A stretch of 44,045 nucleotides of DNA from Nanobdellota archaeon (GCA_021802505.1 JAJZXE010000005.1:1-44045); one strand, 5' to 3'; positions 1 through 9,014 are shown, counted from the stretch's first letter. Made by a program: numbers and translations. The notes: generated by a model from the letters alone, not told the origin.

Positions 1-151
1 CGGTTTCTTCCTTTGCTTTCAGTATGATCTCCCTTCCTTTCGTCTCTGCCTCTTCGACTATCTTTTTCGCCCTTTCGGTCGCTTCCCTTATCTTTCTCTC
101 GGATTCCTCCTCTTTTTCTTTTAATTTCCTTAGGTTCTCTATCCCTTCCAT
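1..151 (-). CDS. ahaH: A-type ATP synthase subunit H, N-terminal part (cut by window edge)
   Basis: The reading frame opens with ATG at 151 ([20 protein letters not shown]) and stays open to the window edge, about 50 residues. It is almost wholly charged, rich in Glu and Lys, and predicted to be a single coiled-coil helix. This is the character of subunit H (AhaH/V-ATPase G-like), which pairs with subunit E to form the peripheral stalk. The start overlaps the stop of subunit D by one base (TGATG), so it is the next gene of the ATPase operon. Subunit I would be expected further left. The family call rests on position and composition, because only the N terminus is visible; another stalk-like coiled-coil protein is possible. 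Confidence 0.7.
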   Translation of the reverse strand, partial: MEGIENLRKLKEKEEESERKIREATERAKKIVEEAETKGREIILKAKEET

Positions 152-765
152 CAGCTTTTTAACCTCTTTATGAATTTTATTGAAACTAAACGATCTCTTT
201 CCATGTCGTCAAGGCTCTGTTTTATGTACTTTATTTTTTCCTTCCACCGCGGTATTATGATATTCTCTATGGAATTCGTCCTCCTGTTCAGTTTGTATAT
301 TTCGTTCAGCAGCTTTCTCATTGCGGTCTCCTTCTCCGCTATCTCTATCAGCATAGAAAGAAAAGAGGAATAGGTGTTCTTTGCGTCGTAAACCGCCGTC
401 GGTATGGTCAGGCTGTCGCTGTTCGTCAGTATATCAATGTTCTGGCTTATGTTTATGTTCGGTATTACCAAGCCCATCACGTTTCTTGCCTTTAGTTCGG
501 CGGTTTTCTCGCTCTGTTCCTGTGCGACTCTTTCTATCGTGATCCTTCCGCTGAGAGCTTCAGCGATCTCTATGCTCTCCCTGCTTTTCATGATGGTGTT
601 CTGCAGATCCGCCTTCATGTTTTCAATCTGTCTTACAAGCTCGAAGAACTCCATTATCAGCGAGGATCGCTTCATTTTAAGAAGATCAAGCCCTCTGCTT
701 GCGGTTTTAATCCTTCTTTTTGTCTCGATCAATTCCCTTCTGGTTACTCTGATGTTTCCTTCCAT
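151..765 (-). CDS. atpD: A-type ATP synthase subunit D (central stalk)
   Basis: 204 residues beginning [20 protein letters not shown], the usual start of subunit D (…TR.EL...K.R...A..G..LLK.KR). Long N- and C-terminal helices form the antiparallel coiled coil that rotates inside the A3B3 head, and a short globular part lies between. Length is normal for the family (about 200-215). The start lies 22 nt inside the end of subunit B, so translation is probably coupled, and the stop overlaps the start of subunit H. Part of the operon K-E-C-F-A-B-D-H. Confidence 0.93.
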   Translation of the reverse strand: MEGNIRVTRRELIETKRRIKTASRGLDLLKMKRSSLIMEFFELVRQIENMKADLQNTIMKSRESIEIAEALSGRITIERVAQEQSEKTAELKARNVMGLVIPNINISQNIDILTNSDSLTIPTAVYDAKNTYSSFLSMLIEIAEKETAMRKLLNEIYKLNRRTNSIENIIIPRWKEKIKYIKQSLDDMERDRLVSIKFIKRLKS

Positions 766-2132
766 TTTCCGTATTTCTGTATAAATTCAGGCTTTATCCT
801 CTTTATCTCCTTTTTGTCTATCATGCTTAATAGCTCCCACCCTAAATCCAGCGTGTCATTTATGCTTCTGTCCTCGTCAAAGCCCTGCTTAAGGAAGCGG
901 TTTTCAAATTCATTCGCGAAGTTAAGGTACTGCTTGTCTATGCTGCTCAGTGCATCCTCACCGACGATCTCTGTCAGGCTTCTCAGTTCCTTGCCTTTTG
1001 CATAGGCCGCATACATCTGGTCCGAAACCCCTTTGTGGTCCTCTCTTGTAGAATCCTTTCCTATTCCCTGGTTCATTAATCTGGAAAGAGAAAGAAGTAC
1101 GTCTATGCCGGGATAAATCCCGCTTTTGTCCATGCTCCTGCTTAATACTATCTGACCTTCGGTTATGTAGCCCGTTAGATCAGGAATAGGGTGCGTAATG
1201 TCATCGCTCGGCATGGTAAGTATCGGAAGCTGTGTTACAGACCCCTGTTTGCCTTTCACTTTTCCCGCTCTTTCGAAAAGGCTTGCCAGATCAGTGTACA
1301 GATAACCGGGATAACCTCTTCTTCCCGGAACCTCGTCCCTCGCGGCAGAGATTTCACGCAGAGCCTCCGCGTAGTTCGTCATATCCGTAAGTATCACTAT
1401 CACGTGCGCTCCTTTTTCGTACGCTAAATATTCTGCTGTAGTTAACGCGAGTCTGGGCAGCACTATCCTCTCCATTGAAGGCTCCGCGGCAAGATTCAGG
1501 AATACCACTGACTTTTCCAGTGCGCCGCTTTTTTGGAATTCATTCACGAAGAAGTTGGCGTCCTCGCTGTTTATTCCTATACCGCCGAATACAACGTAGA
1601 ACTCGTCCTTTTCAGAGAGTATCTTAGCCTGCTTTACGATCTGCGCCGCAACCTTGTTGTGTGCCAGACCCGATCCTGAGAATATCGGGAGTTTCTGCCC
1701 CCTTACTAAAGTGTTCATGCAGTCTATCGCCGATATCCCCGTCTGCACAAATTCAGAAGGCTCTTCCCTTGCGTATGGATTTATCGGGTTTCCGTTTATG
1801 TCCGCCTTTTCGTCGCTGAAAACTGGAATTCCGCCGTCCCTCGGTCTGCCTAAACCATCGAATACTCTTCCGACCATGTCCATGCTCACCGGTATCTTGA
1901 ACGTGCTTCCCTTGAATCTGACCTTCGTGCCTTCGGTATTCATCCCGCTCGTATCTCCGAATACCTGTATTATGGTCACGTCTTCATTTGTCGCAAGCAC
2001 CTGTCCGTTTATCTTTCTTCCGTTTTCCAGTTCTATCTCAGCTACTTCGTTGTATGAGGCGTTTTTCACGCCCCTTACAAACAAAAGTACATTGGTCACT
2101 TTTTCAACGGTTTTATATTCAATGCCTTCCAT
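744..2132 (-). CDS. atpB: A-type ATP synthase subunit B (regulatory nucleotide-binding subunit)
   Basis: 462 residues, the normal length. An N-terminal beta-barrel (about 1-75) is followed by the RecA-like domain. The degenerate P-loop region around residue 155 reads [17 protein letters not shown], typical of the non-catalytic B subunit, in contrast to the true GPFGSGK of subunit A. Further family signatures are the segment [20 protein letters not shown] and the following [17 protein letters not shown]. It alternates with subunit A in the cytoplasmic A3B3 hexamer. It lies one base after the stop of subunit A and overlaps subunit D by 22 nt. Confidence 0.97.
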   Translation of the reverse strand: MEGIEYKTVEKVTNVLLFVRGVKNASYNEVAEIELENGRKINGQVLATNEDVTIIQVFGDTSGMNTEGTKVRFKGSTFKIPVSMDMVGRVFDGLGRPRDGGIPVFSDEKADINGNPINPYAREEPSEFVQTGISAIDCMNTLVRGQKLPIFSGSGLAHNKVAAQIVKQAKILSEKDEFYVVFGGIGINSEDANFFVNEFQKSGALEKSVVFLNLAAEPSMERIVLPRLALTTAEYLAYEKGAHVIVILTDMTNYAEALREISAARDEVPGRRGYPGYLYTDLASLFERAGKVKGKQGSVTQLPILTMPSDDITHPIPDLTGYITEGQIVLSRSMDKSGIYPGIDVLLSLSRLMNQGIGKDSTREDHKGVSDQMYAAYAKGKELRSLTEIVGEDALSSIDKQYLNFANEFENRFLKQGFDEDRSINDTLDLGWELLSMIDKKEIKRIKPEFIQKYGKWKETSE

Positions 2133-2133
2133 T

Positions 2134-5100
2134 TTATTTCTCCGAATTCATTTTGCTTATTTCTTCTATGTTCTTTTCTATTTCCTTTATTGCATTATCG
2201 ATATCCTCTTCCTTTGTGTATCTCAGCCTTGCTATTTTCTGTTTCACCGGCAGGGAAACGAGTTTTTCCATTGTAATGTTTCTCGTTAATGCCGCCTTTT
2301 CCGTTTCAAATAGCTGCATTATAATTTTGAGCATTTTATACTGCTTGCTTACCGAGGCATAGGTGTCAACCTCATCGAAAGCGTTTTGCTGAAGGTAATC
2401 CTCCCTTAACGTTTTGGAAATCTCCAGAATAAGCTTGTCAGATTCAGGTAAAGCATCATATCCCACCAGCTGCACTATCTCATTTATCTCCGCCTCTTTC
2501 TGCAGCGTCGCCAAAGCGCTGCCCCTCAGTTCCGGCCAGTCCTGCGCTATGTTCTTCCTGTACCATGCATCTAATCCATCGGTGTAAAGCGAGTAGCTGT
2601 TCAACCAGTTTATCGACGGGAAATGCCTAGCATTCGCCAGCGCTGCATCTAATGCCCAGAAAACCCTTGTCACTCGCAGTGTGTTCTGCGATACCGGCTC
2701 GGATATGTCACCACCTGGAGGAGAAACCGCTCCTATTATAGTTGCAGAGCCTGTTTTTCCGCTGAGAAGTTTTGCGCGTCCGGCTCTTTCATAAAACTCT
2801 CCGATCCTCCTGCCAAGATAAGCGGGATAACCCTCTTCACCGGGCATTTCCTCCAGCCTGCCGGAAAGCTCACGCAGTGCCTCGGCCCATCTGGAAGTAC
2901 TGTCCGCCATCACGGCTACGTTGTAACCCATGTCTCTGTAGTACTCTGCTATAGTTATCCCGGTGTAGATGCTTGCCTCCCTAGCGGCAACGGGCATGTT
3001 TGAAGTGTTTGCGATCAAGATGGTTCTGTCCATCAGCGGCCTGCCGCTCTTTGGATCCTTTAATTCAGGGAATGTAGTCAGTATTTCAGTCATCTCATTT
3101 CCGCGCTCACCGCAGCCAACGTACACTATCACATCCGCGTCGGACCACTTTGCAAGCTGGTGCTGGATTACTGTATTATGGAGAAGAATGGCTCCTTCTC
3201 CCCCGACAAAATTGCTGCCAAACTCAGGAGTTACAACATCATATACATCAAAAGGTCCCGGAATTTCTTCTATCTTTTCTATCCTGTCAAAGTACACAAA
3301 TTCCAGTGCTTTTGCAAGGTAATTTAGCCGTTGTATCTGCAAGACGTTAGAGTGGTTTACCGAAAGAGTTTGTACAAATTTATTAAAGGAATTGACGCTC
3401 ATTTTTTCATTTCCGCCGGTGTAGTTGGTTATTTCTAATCCGTTTGATTTCAGCTCGCTGTAGCTGGAATAGGATCTATATAAATCTTGTACAGTCTGTC
3501 CTTTCAATGGAACTAAATCCACCGCGGTATAAGTATTTCCTTTTGAACTGCAATATGTTTTGATTTTCTCAATTTTTTCGTATTCGTTTTCTTCGGATTT
3601 TACGCTCGAATAGAATTTTTTAAGTTCATTTATGTTCCTTATAAATATCCTGTTTCTATCATTTTCGCTTAGGCTCTTGTTTGTACTGAGGGAATGCAGT
3701 ATTCCCAGCCTGGTCAACAGGTATGACAGTCCTATCGATAACTTTTTACTTGCGGTGGATAATTCTATATTTCCCTTATAATAGCTGCCGTCTCCCAGGT
3801 AGTAGCCCTTTAAAAATGCGGATATAATCTTGTCATTTGATTTCATTATCATTGTAGGTATGTATTTATCAGTAGCAGATCTAGCGTTTATCATTTTTTT
3901 CACAAAGCTGACCAATATTACGCTGTTGACCAGTACATTCGGAGTTTTATCTCTCGGTCTTTCGATTTTACTGTCTAAATTAAATACCTCTTTTATCAGG
4001 TACTTTACCCTATTAAGCAGCTTTTCATCTGAATTGGTGAATACAAACGTGGTTTTTCCCCTCAGATATCCCTCGGCTACATAAAACCCAAGCAGTTCCG
4101 CCAGTTCTTCGGACATGTAATCGGGAATAGTTACTATATTGCCCCTTCTGTCTCCTCTCAGTTTATTTATCCGCGGTAACTTTATATTGAGTGCATCATA
4201 AGCCTGTTTTATCCACTTTATTTTCGGTGCGGGATTATTTTCATTTCTGGTTATCTGGTTTATGATATCCTCTTTCAAACCGCTCTTTATTACCTTCTGT
4301 CTGTTCTTTTTTACCAGCGATTTAAGTTCTGCCTTGATGCTTTCATCGCTTGCCCGGGCCTCTGCAAACAGTGAGTAAACGTCTATATCCTGATCTGTTC
4401 CATTCGTTTTAAATTTCCTTATAGAAACTATATACTCTCCTTCCTTCAGTGAGTTAGCGGGTGTCTCCCTTATCTGGCCGTCCGGATCCAGTCTAAATAA
4501 CTTATGAATAGGCGTTACCTTTACTTTTTTCCCAGTTCTTGTTTTTATTCTTAATACAGAATCGCTTTTTCCTTGATATATGAAATTTGATGCGCTTTCA
4601 GCGACTTTTCCACCGTAGAAAGAACAGGTTTTTAGGGGAGAATCAAGTTTAATCAGCGTTTCATTCTCATCCCGATATTCTATTTTGCCGCTTGATAACG
4701 CCTCTTCATATACTTTCTCTATTGTTTCTATGCTTCCGTCCCCTAAAAGAATCGGCGTATCTCCGGTTACGCACTTACCAGATCCGAAAGGCCCCGGAAC
4801 CGCTGCAGTTCCTCCCATGGCTACCGGAAACATCGTATCTATTACCCTCTGCCCTGTCAACAAAGGTATGAACGGAGGAAGTTTTTCCTTTACCGGACGG
4901 GGAGTTCTCACCGGCCATTTGTTCATCATCTTTATGTTTTCGTTCTTTCCGTCGTTATCCAAAACCATTATCGTGTCTTCAATCGTGTACTCTCCTTCTT
5001 CGGCTATCTTTTTTACTTTTCCTTTTTTATCGGGCGGCAGAAGTATCCTGTGCTTTATAAGCGAGCTCTCTTTTACCTCGCCGATCTCCTCTCCATAATC

Positions 5101-5484
5101 TAGTTCCTGGCCCTCGCTTACTTTGGGTTTGAAATGCCATTTCTTTTCTCTGTCCAGCGAATCTACGGCTACTCCGCTTCCTATGAACGTTCCCTCTTTC
5201 TCCAGGATCTTATCCAACGGTCTTTGTATCCCGTCAAATATGGATCCTATCAAACCGGGGCCTAACTCAACGGACAAAGGCTCGTTTGTATCAATGGCCT
5301 TCTCCTCTACCTTTAATCCGCTGGTGTCTTCATAAACCTGGATTATCGCGTTTTCCCCGTCGAGTTTAACTATCTCCCCCACAAGAGATTTGTCTCCGAC
5401 AAGAACGATATCATTCATCTTAGGATTATCCAATCCCTTCGCAATTACAACCGAACCAGATACGCTTATTACTTTTCCTTCCAT
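2134..5484 (-). CDS. atpA: A-type ATP synthase catalytic subunit A precursor, with intein
   Basis: The 1116-residue precursor consists of two exteins adding up to 583 residues, normal for subunit A, and a 533-residue intein. N-extein 1-237 has the beta-barrel, the non-homologous region and the start of the catalytic domain and ends in the P-loop GPFGSGK. The C-extein resumes at Thr771 ([20 protein letters not shown]), so splicing restores [22 protein letters not shown] and [16 protein letters not shown]-type segments follow, then the helical C-terminal domain. It hydrolyses or makes ATP in the A3B3 head. The start overlaps the last base of subunit F. No ATPase activity is expected until the intein is spliced out, since it interrupts the P-loop. 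Confidence 0.97.
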   Translation of the reverse strand: MEGKVISVSGSVVIAKGLDNPKMNDIVLVGDKSLVGEIVKLDGENAIIQVYEDTSGLKVEEKAIDTNEPLSVELGPGLIGSIFDGIQRPLDKILEKEGTFIGSGVAVDSLDREKKWHFKPKVSEGQELDYGEEIGEVKESSLIKHRILLPPDKKGKVKKIAEEGEYTIEDTIMVLDNDGKNENIKMMNKWPVRTPRPVKEKLPPFIPLLTGQRVIDTMFPVAMGGTAAVPGPFGSGKCVTGDTPILLGDGSIETIEKVYEEALSSGKIEYRDENETLIKLDSPLKTCSFYGGKVAESASNFIYQGKSDSVLRIKTRTGKKVKVTPIHKLFRLDPDGQIRETPANSLKEGEYIVSIRKFKTNGTDQDIDVYSLFAEARASDESIKAELKSLVKKNRQKVIKSGLKEDIINQITRNENNPAPKIKWIKQAYDALNIKLPRINKLRGDRRGNIVTIPDYMSEELAELLGFYVAEGYLRGKTTFVFTNSDEKLLNRVKYLIKEVFNLDSKIERPRDKTPNVLVNSVILVSFVKKMINARSATDKYIPTMIMKSNDKIISAFLKGYYLGDGSYYKGNIELSTASKKLSIGLSYLLTRLGILHSLSTNKSLSENDRNRIFIRNINELKKFYSSVKSEENEYEKIEKIKTYCSSKGNTYTAVDLVPLKGQTVQDLYRSYSSYSELKSNGLEITNYTGGNEKMSVNSFNKFVQTLSVNHSNVLQIQRLNYLAKALEFVYFDRIEKIEEIPGPFDVYDVVTPEFGSNFVGGEGAILLHNTVIQHQLAKWSDADVIVYVGCGERGNEMTEILTTFPELKDPKSGRPLMDRTILIANTSNMPVAAREASIYTGITIAEYYRDMGYNVAVMADSTSRWAEALRELSGRLEEMPGEEGYPAYLGRRIGEFYERAGRAKLLSGKTGSATIIGAVSPPGGDISEPVSQNTLRVTRVFWALDAALANARHFPSINWLNSYSLYTDGLDAWYRKNIAQDWPELRGSALATLQKEAEINEIVQLVGYDALPESDKLILEISKTLREDYLQQNAFDEVDTYASVSKQYKMLKIIMQLFETEKAALTRNITMEKLVSLPVKQKIARLRYTKEEDIDNAIKEIEKNIEEISKMNSEK
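3175..4773 (-). other. Intein with LAGLIDADG homing endonuclease in AtpA
   Basis: In-frame insertion of 533 codons directly after the P-loop Lys. It starts at Cys (TGC, 4773-4771; block [14 protein letters not shown]) and ends in His-Asn (block [11 protein letters not shown], Asn at 3177-3175) before extein Thr. Block B is VTPIHKLF with His at intein residue 90; block F is [13 protein letters not shown]. Two dodecapeptides are intact: [12 protein letters not shown] at about 224-235 and [12 protein letters not shown] at about 318-329, with acidic residues Glu234 and Asp328 in the metal positions. All splice residues and both endonuclease motifs are present, so it looks able to splice and perhaps to home. 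The insertion point (GSGK/T) is the one I recall for the Thermoplasma and Pyrococcus subunit A inteins; the yeast VMA1 intein sits three residues earlier. Confidence 0.96.
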
Positions 5485-5807
5485 TATTTGAATTTTGTTA
5501 TGTCCACCCCCAGTACTCTCCTGGCCAGACCCTCTATCGATTCCTTGCCCAGTTCTAAATTCTCGTTTGGTATAAGCAATACGAGAGGGTCCACCGAAGA
5601 GTTTATCATCATTAATTCGTTTTGATTTGCATGCTGTTTTATATTTTCTTCTGTAATTATTAGGTTATATTCTTTGCTTTTTATCAAGCGTATGACCTCT
5701 TCGAGCGCTTCCTTTCCATTCAAGGTCTTTGAATCATTTATTCCCGCCAGTCTGAGTCCTAAAGCGTCCCTTCTGTCTCCTATGAAAATTATCTTCCTAA
5801 ATTCCAT
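5484..5807 (-). CDS. atpF: A-type ATP synthase subunit F (central stalk)
   Basis: 107 residues beginning [22 protein letters not shown], matching the family start (…IAVIGD.D...GFRLAG). The Rossmann-like alpha/beta fold is evident in [20 protein letters not shown] and in [11 protein letters not shown]. Subunit F binds subunit D in the rotor and affects ATP hydrolysis. It overlaps the end of subunit C by 11 nt and the start of subunit A by one base, consistent with tight translational coupling. Confidence 0.93.
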   Translation of the reverse strand: MEFRKIIFIGDRRDALGLRLAGINDSKTLNGKEALEEVIRLIKSKEYNLIITEENIKQHANQNELMMINSSVDPLVLLIPNENLELGKESIEGLARRVLGVDITKFK

Positions 5808-6837
5808 ATCCGATATTAACTACCTCTTTTTCTATATTATAATACTTCTTGAACCAGTTTAATCTTATCATATCTCTCTCTATCTCCGCTTCTATTATGA
5901 AGGAAAGGACGGATTCAAGGGATATAGAACTTGCTTTGAAGATCTGCAGATACCTGTCATGCGACTGCCTTTTCAGTTCCACCTCAAAATTAGCGACCAG
6001 TCCCTCTTTTCTGTAGAGTTCCAGAGCCTCGGACAGGTCGAATGGTATATCCTTTATCGCGTCTTCTATTCTCATCTTTGACATTTCAGCCAGCTTTTCA
6101 GTGCTAATTGACCCTCCTTTTATCAGGATGTTCTCCACGGTTTTGTTCATTTCTATCGCCTTGATCACCGTCATTATGTTCCTTATGTCTATCTGGCTCT
6201 GTATGAACCTCAGTATGGGGCCTTCGTTCCCGTTGTAGAATTTGAAGGCCTTGAGCAGGCCGTTGTAATACTCTACATCCAGAGCGGTGGCCATCCCGGA
6301 GACATCCCTGCTCAGCTCCGCGGAAACAGAAAACGGAAGCAGTACCTTCCCATAGTCATATCTCGTCAGGTAGTTTATCACCTCTGCGAGGTCCTTCTGC
6401 TGGATTATGTTCGAGTATTCGTCCTTGCTGAGCATCGGGCTTAGTATGCCCAGCGGAAAGCCCCTGTTGATGGTGAGCATGTTTTCTGTCATCTGCAGAT
6501 CCTTTCCGATAAGCTTTGCCGCAAGTATCAATTTTATGTTTTCTATGTCTATCTTGCTCAGATATGCCCGGATTAAACCTTTTCCGGAGCTCGGCAGCAA
6601 CATAATCGCGTTTTTGCAGTTTCTTAAGAAATGCGTGTTTACGACGATGTCGATGAGATCCTCTTCCCTGTATCTGTTGTAAACCTCATCTATATCCTGC
6701 TTGTAATTGGTACCGCTTAGAATGGCAATAAATTCGTCCTTACTGCTTTCCTTTATCCTGTTGATCTGATCCTTGCTTAAAAGGTCCAGGGAGAGAGCTT
6801 TTATGTGACCGTAAGCTCCAGCATAAGTTGAATCCAT
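5797..6837 (-). CDS. atpC: A-type ATP synthase subunit C (central stalk socket)
   Basis: 346 residues, all helical, normal length for subunit C / V-ATPase subunit d. The segment YLSKIDIENIKLILAAKLIG is the recurring pattern of this family (…DI.NIK.ilRaK..g), seen three times in weakened form (for example FIQSQIDIRNIMTVIKAIEM). It caps the membrane c-ring and receives the D/F shaft. Start ATG at 6837 lies four bases after the stop of subunit E. Confidence 0.93.
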   Translation of the reverse strand: MDSTYAGAYGHIKALSLDLLSKDQINRIKESSKDEFIAILSGTNYKQDIDEVYNRYREEDLIDIVVNTHFLRNCKNAIMLLPSSGKGLIRAYLSKIDIENIKLILAAKLIGKDLQMTENMLTINRGFPLGILSPMLSKDEYSNIIQQKDLAEVINYLTRYDYGKVLLPFSVSAELSRDVSGMATALDVEYYNGLLKAFKFYNGNEGPILRFIQSQIDIRNIMTVIKAIEMNKTVENILIKGGSISTEKLAEMSKMRIEDAIKDIPFDLSEALELYRKEGLVANFEVELKRQSHDRYLQIFKASSISLESVLSFIIEAEIERDMIRLNWFKKYYNIEKEVVNIGYGI

Positions 6838-6840
6838 ATT

Positions 6841-7401
6841 CTAACTAGTTATTTTCTTTAAGACTTCCTGAGCTATGCTTTCCTCCGCGTTTTGTATTAT
6901 CCTGTTCAGTGTCAAATCAACGGATAATCTTCCGTCACTCGATTCTGCGTACACCCCGAATATGCGTTTTTTGGAGGTTTTCACGTTCTTTTCCTTTTTT
7001 CCGAATCTTTCAAAATCTTCGCTGTTCATGTAGATTACCGCATCGGGGCCCAGCTTCTCTTTTGCGGTCTTTATCATTGTTTGAATAACTTTTTCATATT
7101 CCTTTTCCCTGCTGAAATCTTTTTCTCCGCTGTAAAGATTTTTCATGCTCTCCTTAAATGCATCGCTTACGGCTTTTTTGACTATGCTCTCGCTTTCCAC
7201 AAGCATATTTGCCTTTTCCACCCGGTCTCTTTCATCAATTTCTTCCTTAAGCTTTTTTTTGCCCTCGGTTCTTATTCTTTCCGCTCCTTCGTTTGCTTGT
7301 TTAATATAATTATTGGCTTTAAGCTGAGCTTCCATTATTAATTTTTTTATCTTTGTATTCGTCTCTTTCTCTATGTGTTCGGTTATTTTCTCAAGACTCA
7401 T
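6841..7401 (-). CDS. atpE: A-type ATP synthase subunit E (peripheral stalk)
   Basis: 186 residues. The N-terminal half (1-100) is a Lys/Glu-rich helix that pairs with subunit H. The C-terminal globular part carries the family-type segments KLGPDAVIYMNSEDFERFG and GVYAESSDGRLSVDLTLNRI, followed by ESIAQEVLKKI. It forms the stator stalk together with H. Sits 13 nt after the proteolipid gene, second in the operon. Confidence 0.92.
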   Translation of the reverse strand: MSLEKITEHIEKETNTKIKKLIMEAQLKANNYIKQANEGAERIRTEGKKKLKEEIDERDRVEKANMLVESESIVKKAVSDAFKESMKNLYSGEKDFSREKEYEKVIQTMIKTAKEKLGPDAVIYMNSEDFERFGKKEKNVKTSKKRIFGVYAESSDGRLSVDLTLNRIIQNAEESIAQEVLKKITS

Positions 7402-7414
7402 ATTCTAATATGCC

Positions 7415-7648
7415 TCACAGTATCTGTAACAGCAAGATCAAACCCAGTACAAAACCGATTATCCAGAGTGTTTCAGGGATTACAAAGAAGAAAAGAACCT
7501 GTCCGAATTTTTCAGGTTTCTCGGCGATTATTCCCATACCGGCCGCACCGATTCCCTGCTGTGCCATTCCGGTACCGATTAAACCGCCCGCTATTGCTAT
7601 TGCAGCGGCTATGGCATATAGAGCGCCTGCATCAGTTGTGACTACCAT
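7415..7648 (-). CDS. atpK: A-type ATP synthase proteolipid subunit K (c-ring)
   Basis: 77 residues forming one transmembrane hairpin: helix 1 about 8-43, rich in Gly/Ala (AIAAAIAIAGGLIGTGMAQQ), a polar loop AEKPEKFG, and helix 2 about 50-77. The ion-binding carboxylate is Glu59 in VIPETLW. Thr follows the Glu and Gln30/31 are in helix 1; such residues occur in Na+-binding rings but are not diagnostic alone, so H+ or Na+ is open. It is a single-hairpin subunit, not duplicated. It is the first gene of the operon, with a TATA-like box 24 nt upstream of the ATG, so the transcript is probably leaderless. Confidence 0.95.
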   Translation of the reverse strand: MVVTTDAGALYAIAAAIAIAGGLIGTGMAQQGIGAAGMGIIAEKPEKFGQVLFFFVIPETLWIIGFVLGLILLLQIL

Positions 7649-7667
7649 AGCATCTTACGTTTTTTTC

Positions 7668-7677
7668 TATTTTTAAG
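7668..7677 (-). promoter_or_regulatory. TATA-like promoter of the ATPase operon
   Basis: On the minus strand CTTAAAAATA is preceded by purine-rich AAAG (possible BRE). Its centre lies about 24 nt upstream of the atpK ATG (7648), which would put the transcription start at or next to the ATG. Sequence pattern only. Confidence 0.6.
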
Positions 7678-7828
7678 CTTTGCTGTTTTATCAGTACTTA
7701 AAAAAAGACTTTTACATAGATAACTGGAAAAACACTAAAATGATACGATCTTAACATTTTTATATTCTGGCACCATCCCACCAATAAAATTCTATAACCA
7801 GTCTCGATTACCTTTCGCTCGCCATAAA

Positions 7829-7966
7829 CTACAGATATTTATTTATCTCGTCGAGCAAATAATCCGGTGAAACTAAATCAAATTTATGGCTTATAATTAT
7901 CTCTCTGGACTTATTGTTTTTTATAAGGGCTGCAATAACGCAGTTCGCGTCGATAACTAAAATCAT
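7829..7966 (-). pseudogene. vapC: Truncated VapC (PIN-domain) toxin
   Basis: ATG at 7966 overlaps the vapB stop (ATGA), the usual VapBC arrangement. The frame reads MILVIDANCVIAALIKNNKS and on to …SPDYLLDEINKYL, then stops at TAG 7831-7829 after 45 residues. Intact PIN domains run to about 130-150. Only the first catalytic Asp (D6, in VIDAN) and a possible second acidic residue in LLDEI are left; the C-terminal acidic residues are missing. I could not find a clear continuation in another frame to the left, so it looks deleted rather than merely frameshifted. The toxin is expected to be inactive. Confidence 0.75.
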
Positions 7967-8184
7967 AGCCTGTGTCTTTTTGCCATGTTCTCTTTGATTT
8001 TATTGCCTATCTCGAGTGCATCTTTTTCAGTTAATTTGCTCTTTGCTAAAATCTTGTCCATAAGTTCCAGTTCCGTCGCTTTTTCCAGCAATGCCTGCCT
8101 AGCGACCTCGCTCCACTTTATTTCTTTATGTTTCTTCATTAACATATTCAGTTCCGGCGAAACTGCCAATGTCATATTTGTCAT
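7963..8184 (-). CDS. vapB: VapB-type antitoxin
   Basis: 73 residues from ATG 8184: MTNMTLAVSPELNMLMKKHK, followed by a WSEVARQALLEKATELELMD stretch. This is the pattern of archaeal VapB antitoxins: short beta strand, helix-turn-helix-like DNA-binding part, then a charged helical tail that wraps the toxin. The start at 8184 is preferred over the in-frame GTG at 8193 because GGTGAT (complementary to the 3' end of archaeal 16S rRNA) lies just upstream and includes that GTG. Its toxin partner is truncated, so this may be an orphan antitoxin, possibly protecting against related VapCs. Confidence 0.8.
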   Translation of the reverse strand: MTNMTLAVSPELNMLMKKHKEIKWSEVARQALLEKATELELMDKILAKSKLTEKDALEIGNKIKENMAKRHRL

Positions 8185-8210
8185 ACATATCACCTAAGTA
8201 TAATAAGCAG

Positions 8211-8230
8211 AATAAGTATAAATACTTATT
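8211..8230. promoter_or_regulatory. Palindromic operator/promoter upstream of vapB
   Basis: AATAAGTATAAATACTTATT has two 9-base arms around AA. On the minus strand it contains the TATA-like AGTATTTATACT about 35 nt before the vapB ATG, so an autoregulating VapB could bind over the TATA box. It faces a possible small transcript on the plus strand. Confidence 0.5.
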
Positions 8231-8238
8231 TATTTGAT

Positions 8239-8313
8239 ATGCGAGTTCAGAGATGTGAAGTGACAACCTCTGGTGAAGGAGGCTGTGAGGTTAATTGGTT
8301 ATTTTTTTATTAA
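8239..8313 (+). ncRNA. Possible small RNA or 24-residue micro-ORF
   Basis: Downstream of the palindrome at 8211-8230 lies a short segment with a 6-bp stem (AACCTC 8265-8270 with GAGGTT 8287-8292) and then a T-run (ATTTTTTTATT, 8300-8310) like an archaeal terminator. The same stretch is an ORF of 24 codons from ATG 8239 to TAA 8311-8313 (MRVQRCEVTTSGEGGCEVNW then LFFY), with TGAT directly before the ATG as in several real genes here. Either reading is speculative. Confidence 0.25.
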
Positions 8314-8486
8314 AGATTTATTTAAACTTACTTTAATCACTTTATATGTGTTAAAGTTTTTAGCTTAAAACTTTAATAACCTAAAATGTTAGGTCTTAAT
8401 TCTGTTCCTAAGTTTTCTAATTAAGTTACTTTGTTAGCAAAGCCTTTAGAAACGAAAGCTTTAAAAAGGGTGGAATACAGAAAAGT
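8314..8486. other. A+T-rich non-coding stretch with hairpins
   Basis: No ORF of note. It holds a 10-bp perfect inverted repeat (TTAAAGTTTT 8351-8360, loop TAGCTT, AAAACTTTAA 8367-8376) followed at once by a 6-bp one (ACCTAA 8379-8384, loop AATG, TTAGGT 8389-8394). A weaker AAAGC/GCTTT pair lies near 8440-8465. Function unknown; no cdc6/orc1 gene is nearby to support an origin. Confidence 0.5.
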
Positions 8487-8495
8487 ATTTATATT
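8487..8495 (+). promoter_or_regulatory. TATA-like promoter of the gene before cdc48
   Basis: AGAAAAG (BRE-like) then TATTTATAT centred at about 8491. The centre is 16 nt from the ATG at 8507 but 34 nt from the ATG at 8525, so the later start fits an archaeal transcript better. Confidence 0.5.
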
Positions 8496-8524
8496 AGTTC
8501 TTTCATATGGTTTATCGTAAACAT

Positions 8525-9010
8525 ATGGAAATAAACTCAATACCGGACGACGTAATCGACTGTCTTTTCGATGCAATAGAAAAGAACAATAAACTATATA
8601 TTATCCTCAAGGAGGATAACAAAGACAATGAAGATAAGATAGAGAAAGTTTTCGGGAAAGACGTCGAATTTTTGGACATGATGGATTTGATCCAGAAAAA
8701 GATGTTTTCCAGTTTGATGGATGCGGTGAGCGTATTCGATAACGAGCCTTTCCTGAACAAATTCGGCTTTAACCAGATAACAGAAATCTTTTACGATCTT
8801 ACGAGACTGGAGCAGAGCAAAAAAATGCTGTTTAATTACGCTTTACTCGGCAGAAGAGGAAAGGAAGGGCTGCTTCAAACCCTGGGAGGAGGACGGCTTA
8901 CAAAAAGCGCCATATTCGTTCCGTCCAGCAGGGCAAAAGAAGCGGAGAATTTTATAAAAAAATGGAATGTAGAATACCTGAAAAAGAGCGTATTCGTTCT
9001 AGGAGGTTAG
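8525..9010 (+). CDS. Uncharacterised protein in operon with cdc48
   Basis: 161 residues from ATG 8525 (MEINSIPDDVIDCLFDAIEK); an upstream in-frame ATG at 8507 lies too near the TATA box. I do not recognise the family. It is soluble, mixed alpha/beta, acidic in the first third (KEDNKDNEDKIEKVFGKDVE), with a Gly-rich turn TLGGGRL at about 122 and a C-terminal segment FIKKWNVEYLKKSVFVLGG. No Cys pairs, signal peptide or membrane span. It ends TAG four bases before the cdc48 ATG, and the cdc48 Shine-Dalgarno GGAGG lies in its last codons, so the two are almost certainly cotranscribed. A cofactor or substrate-adaptor role for CDC48 is a guess from position. Confidence 0.8.
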   Translation: MEINSIPDDVIDCLFDAIEKNNKLYIILKEDNKDNEDKIEKVFGKDVEFLDMMDLIQKKMFSSLMDAVSVFDNEPFLNKFGFNQITEIFYDLTRLEQSKKMLFNYALLGRRGKEGLLQTLGGGRLTKSAIFVPSSRAKEAENFIKKWNVEYLKKSVFVLGG

Positions 9011-9014
9011 TGAT

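Noticed and set aside
1654-2289. 211-codon plus-strand frame across atpB and atpA
   Set aside because: Antisense to two well-conserved genes and without own signals.
8245-8295. Box C/D guide RNA
   Set aside because: GATGTGA and TGGTGAAGG only loosely resemble C/C' boxes and no CTGA D box is found at the right distance.
8314-8486. Replication origin
   Set aside because: A+T-rich with hairpins, but no cdc6/orc1 gene or repeated origin-recognition motif nearby; cannot be supported from the window.
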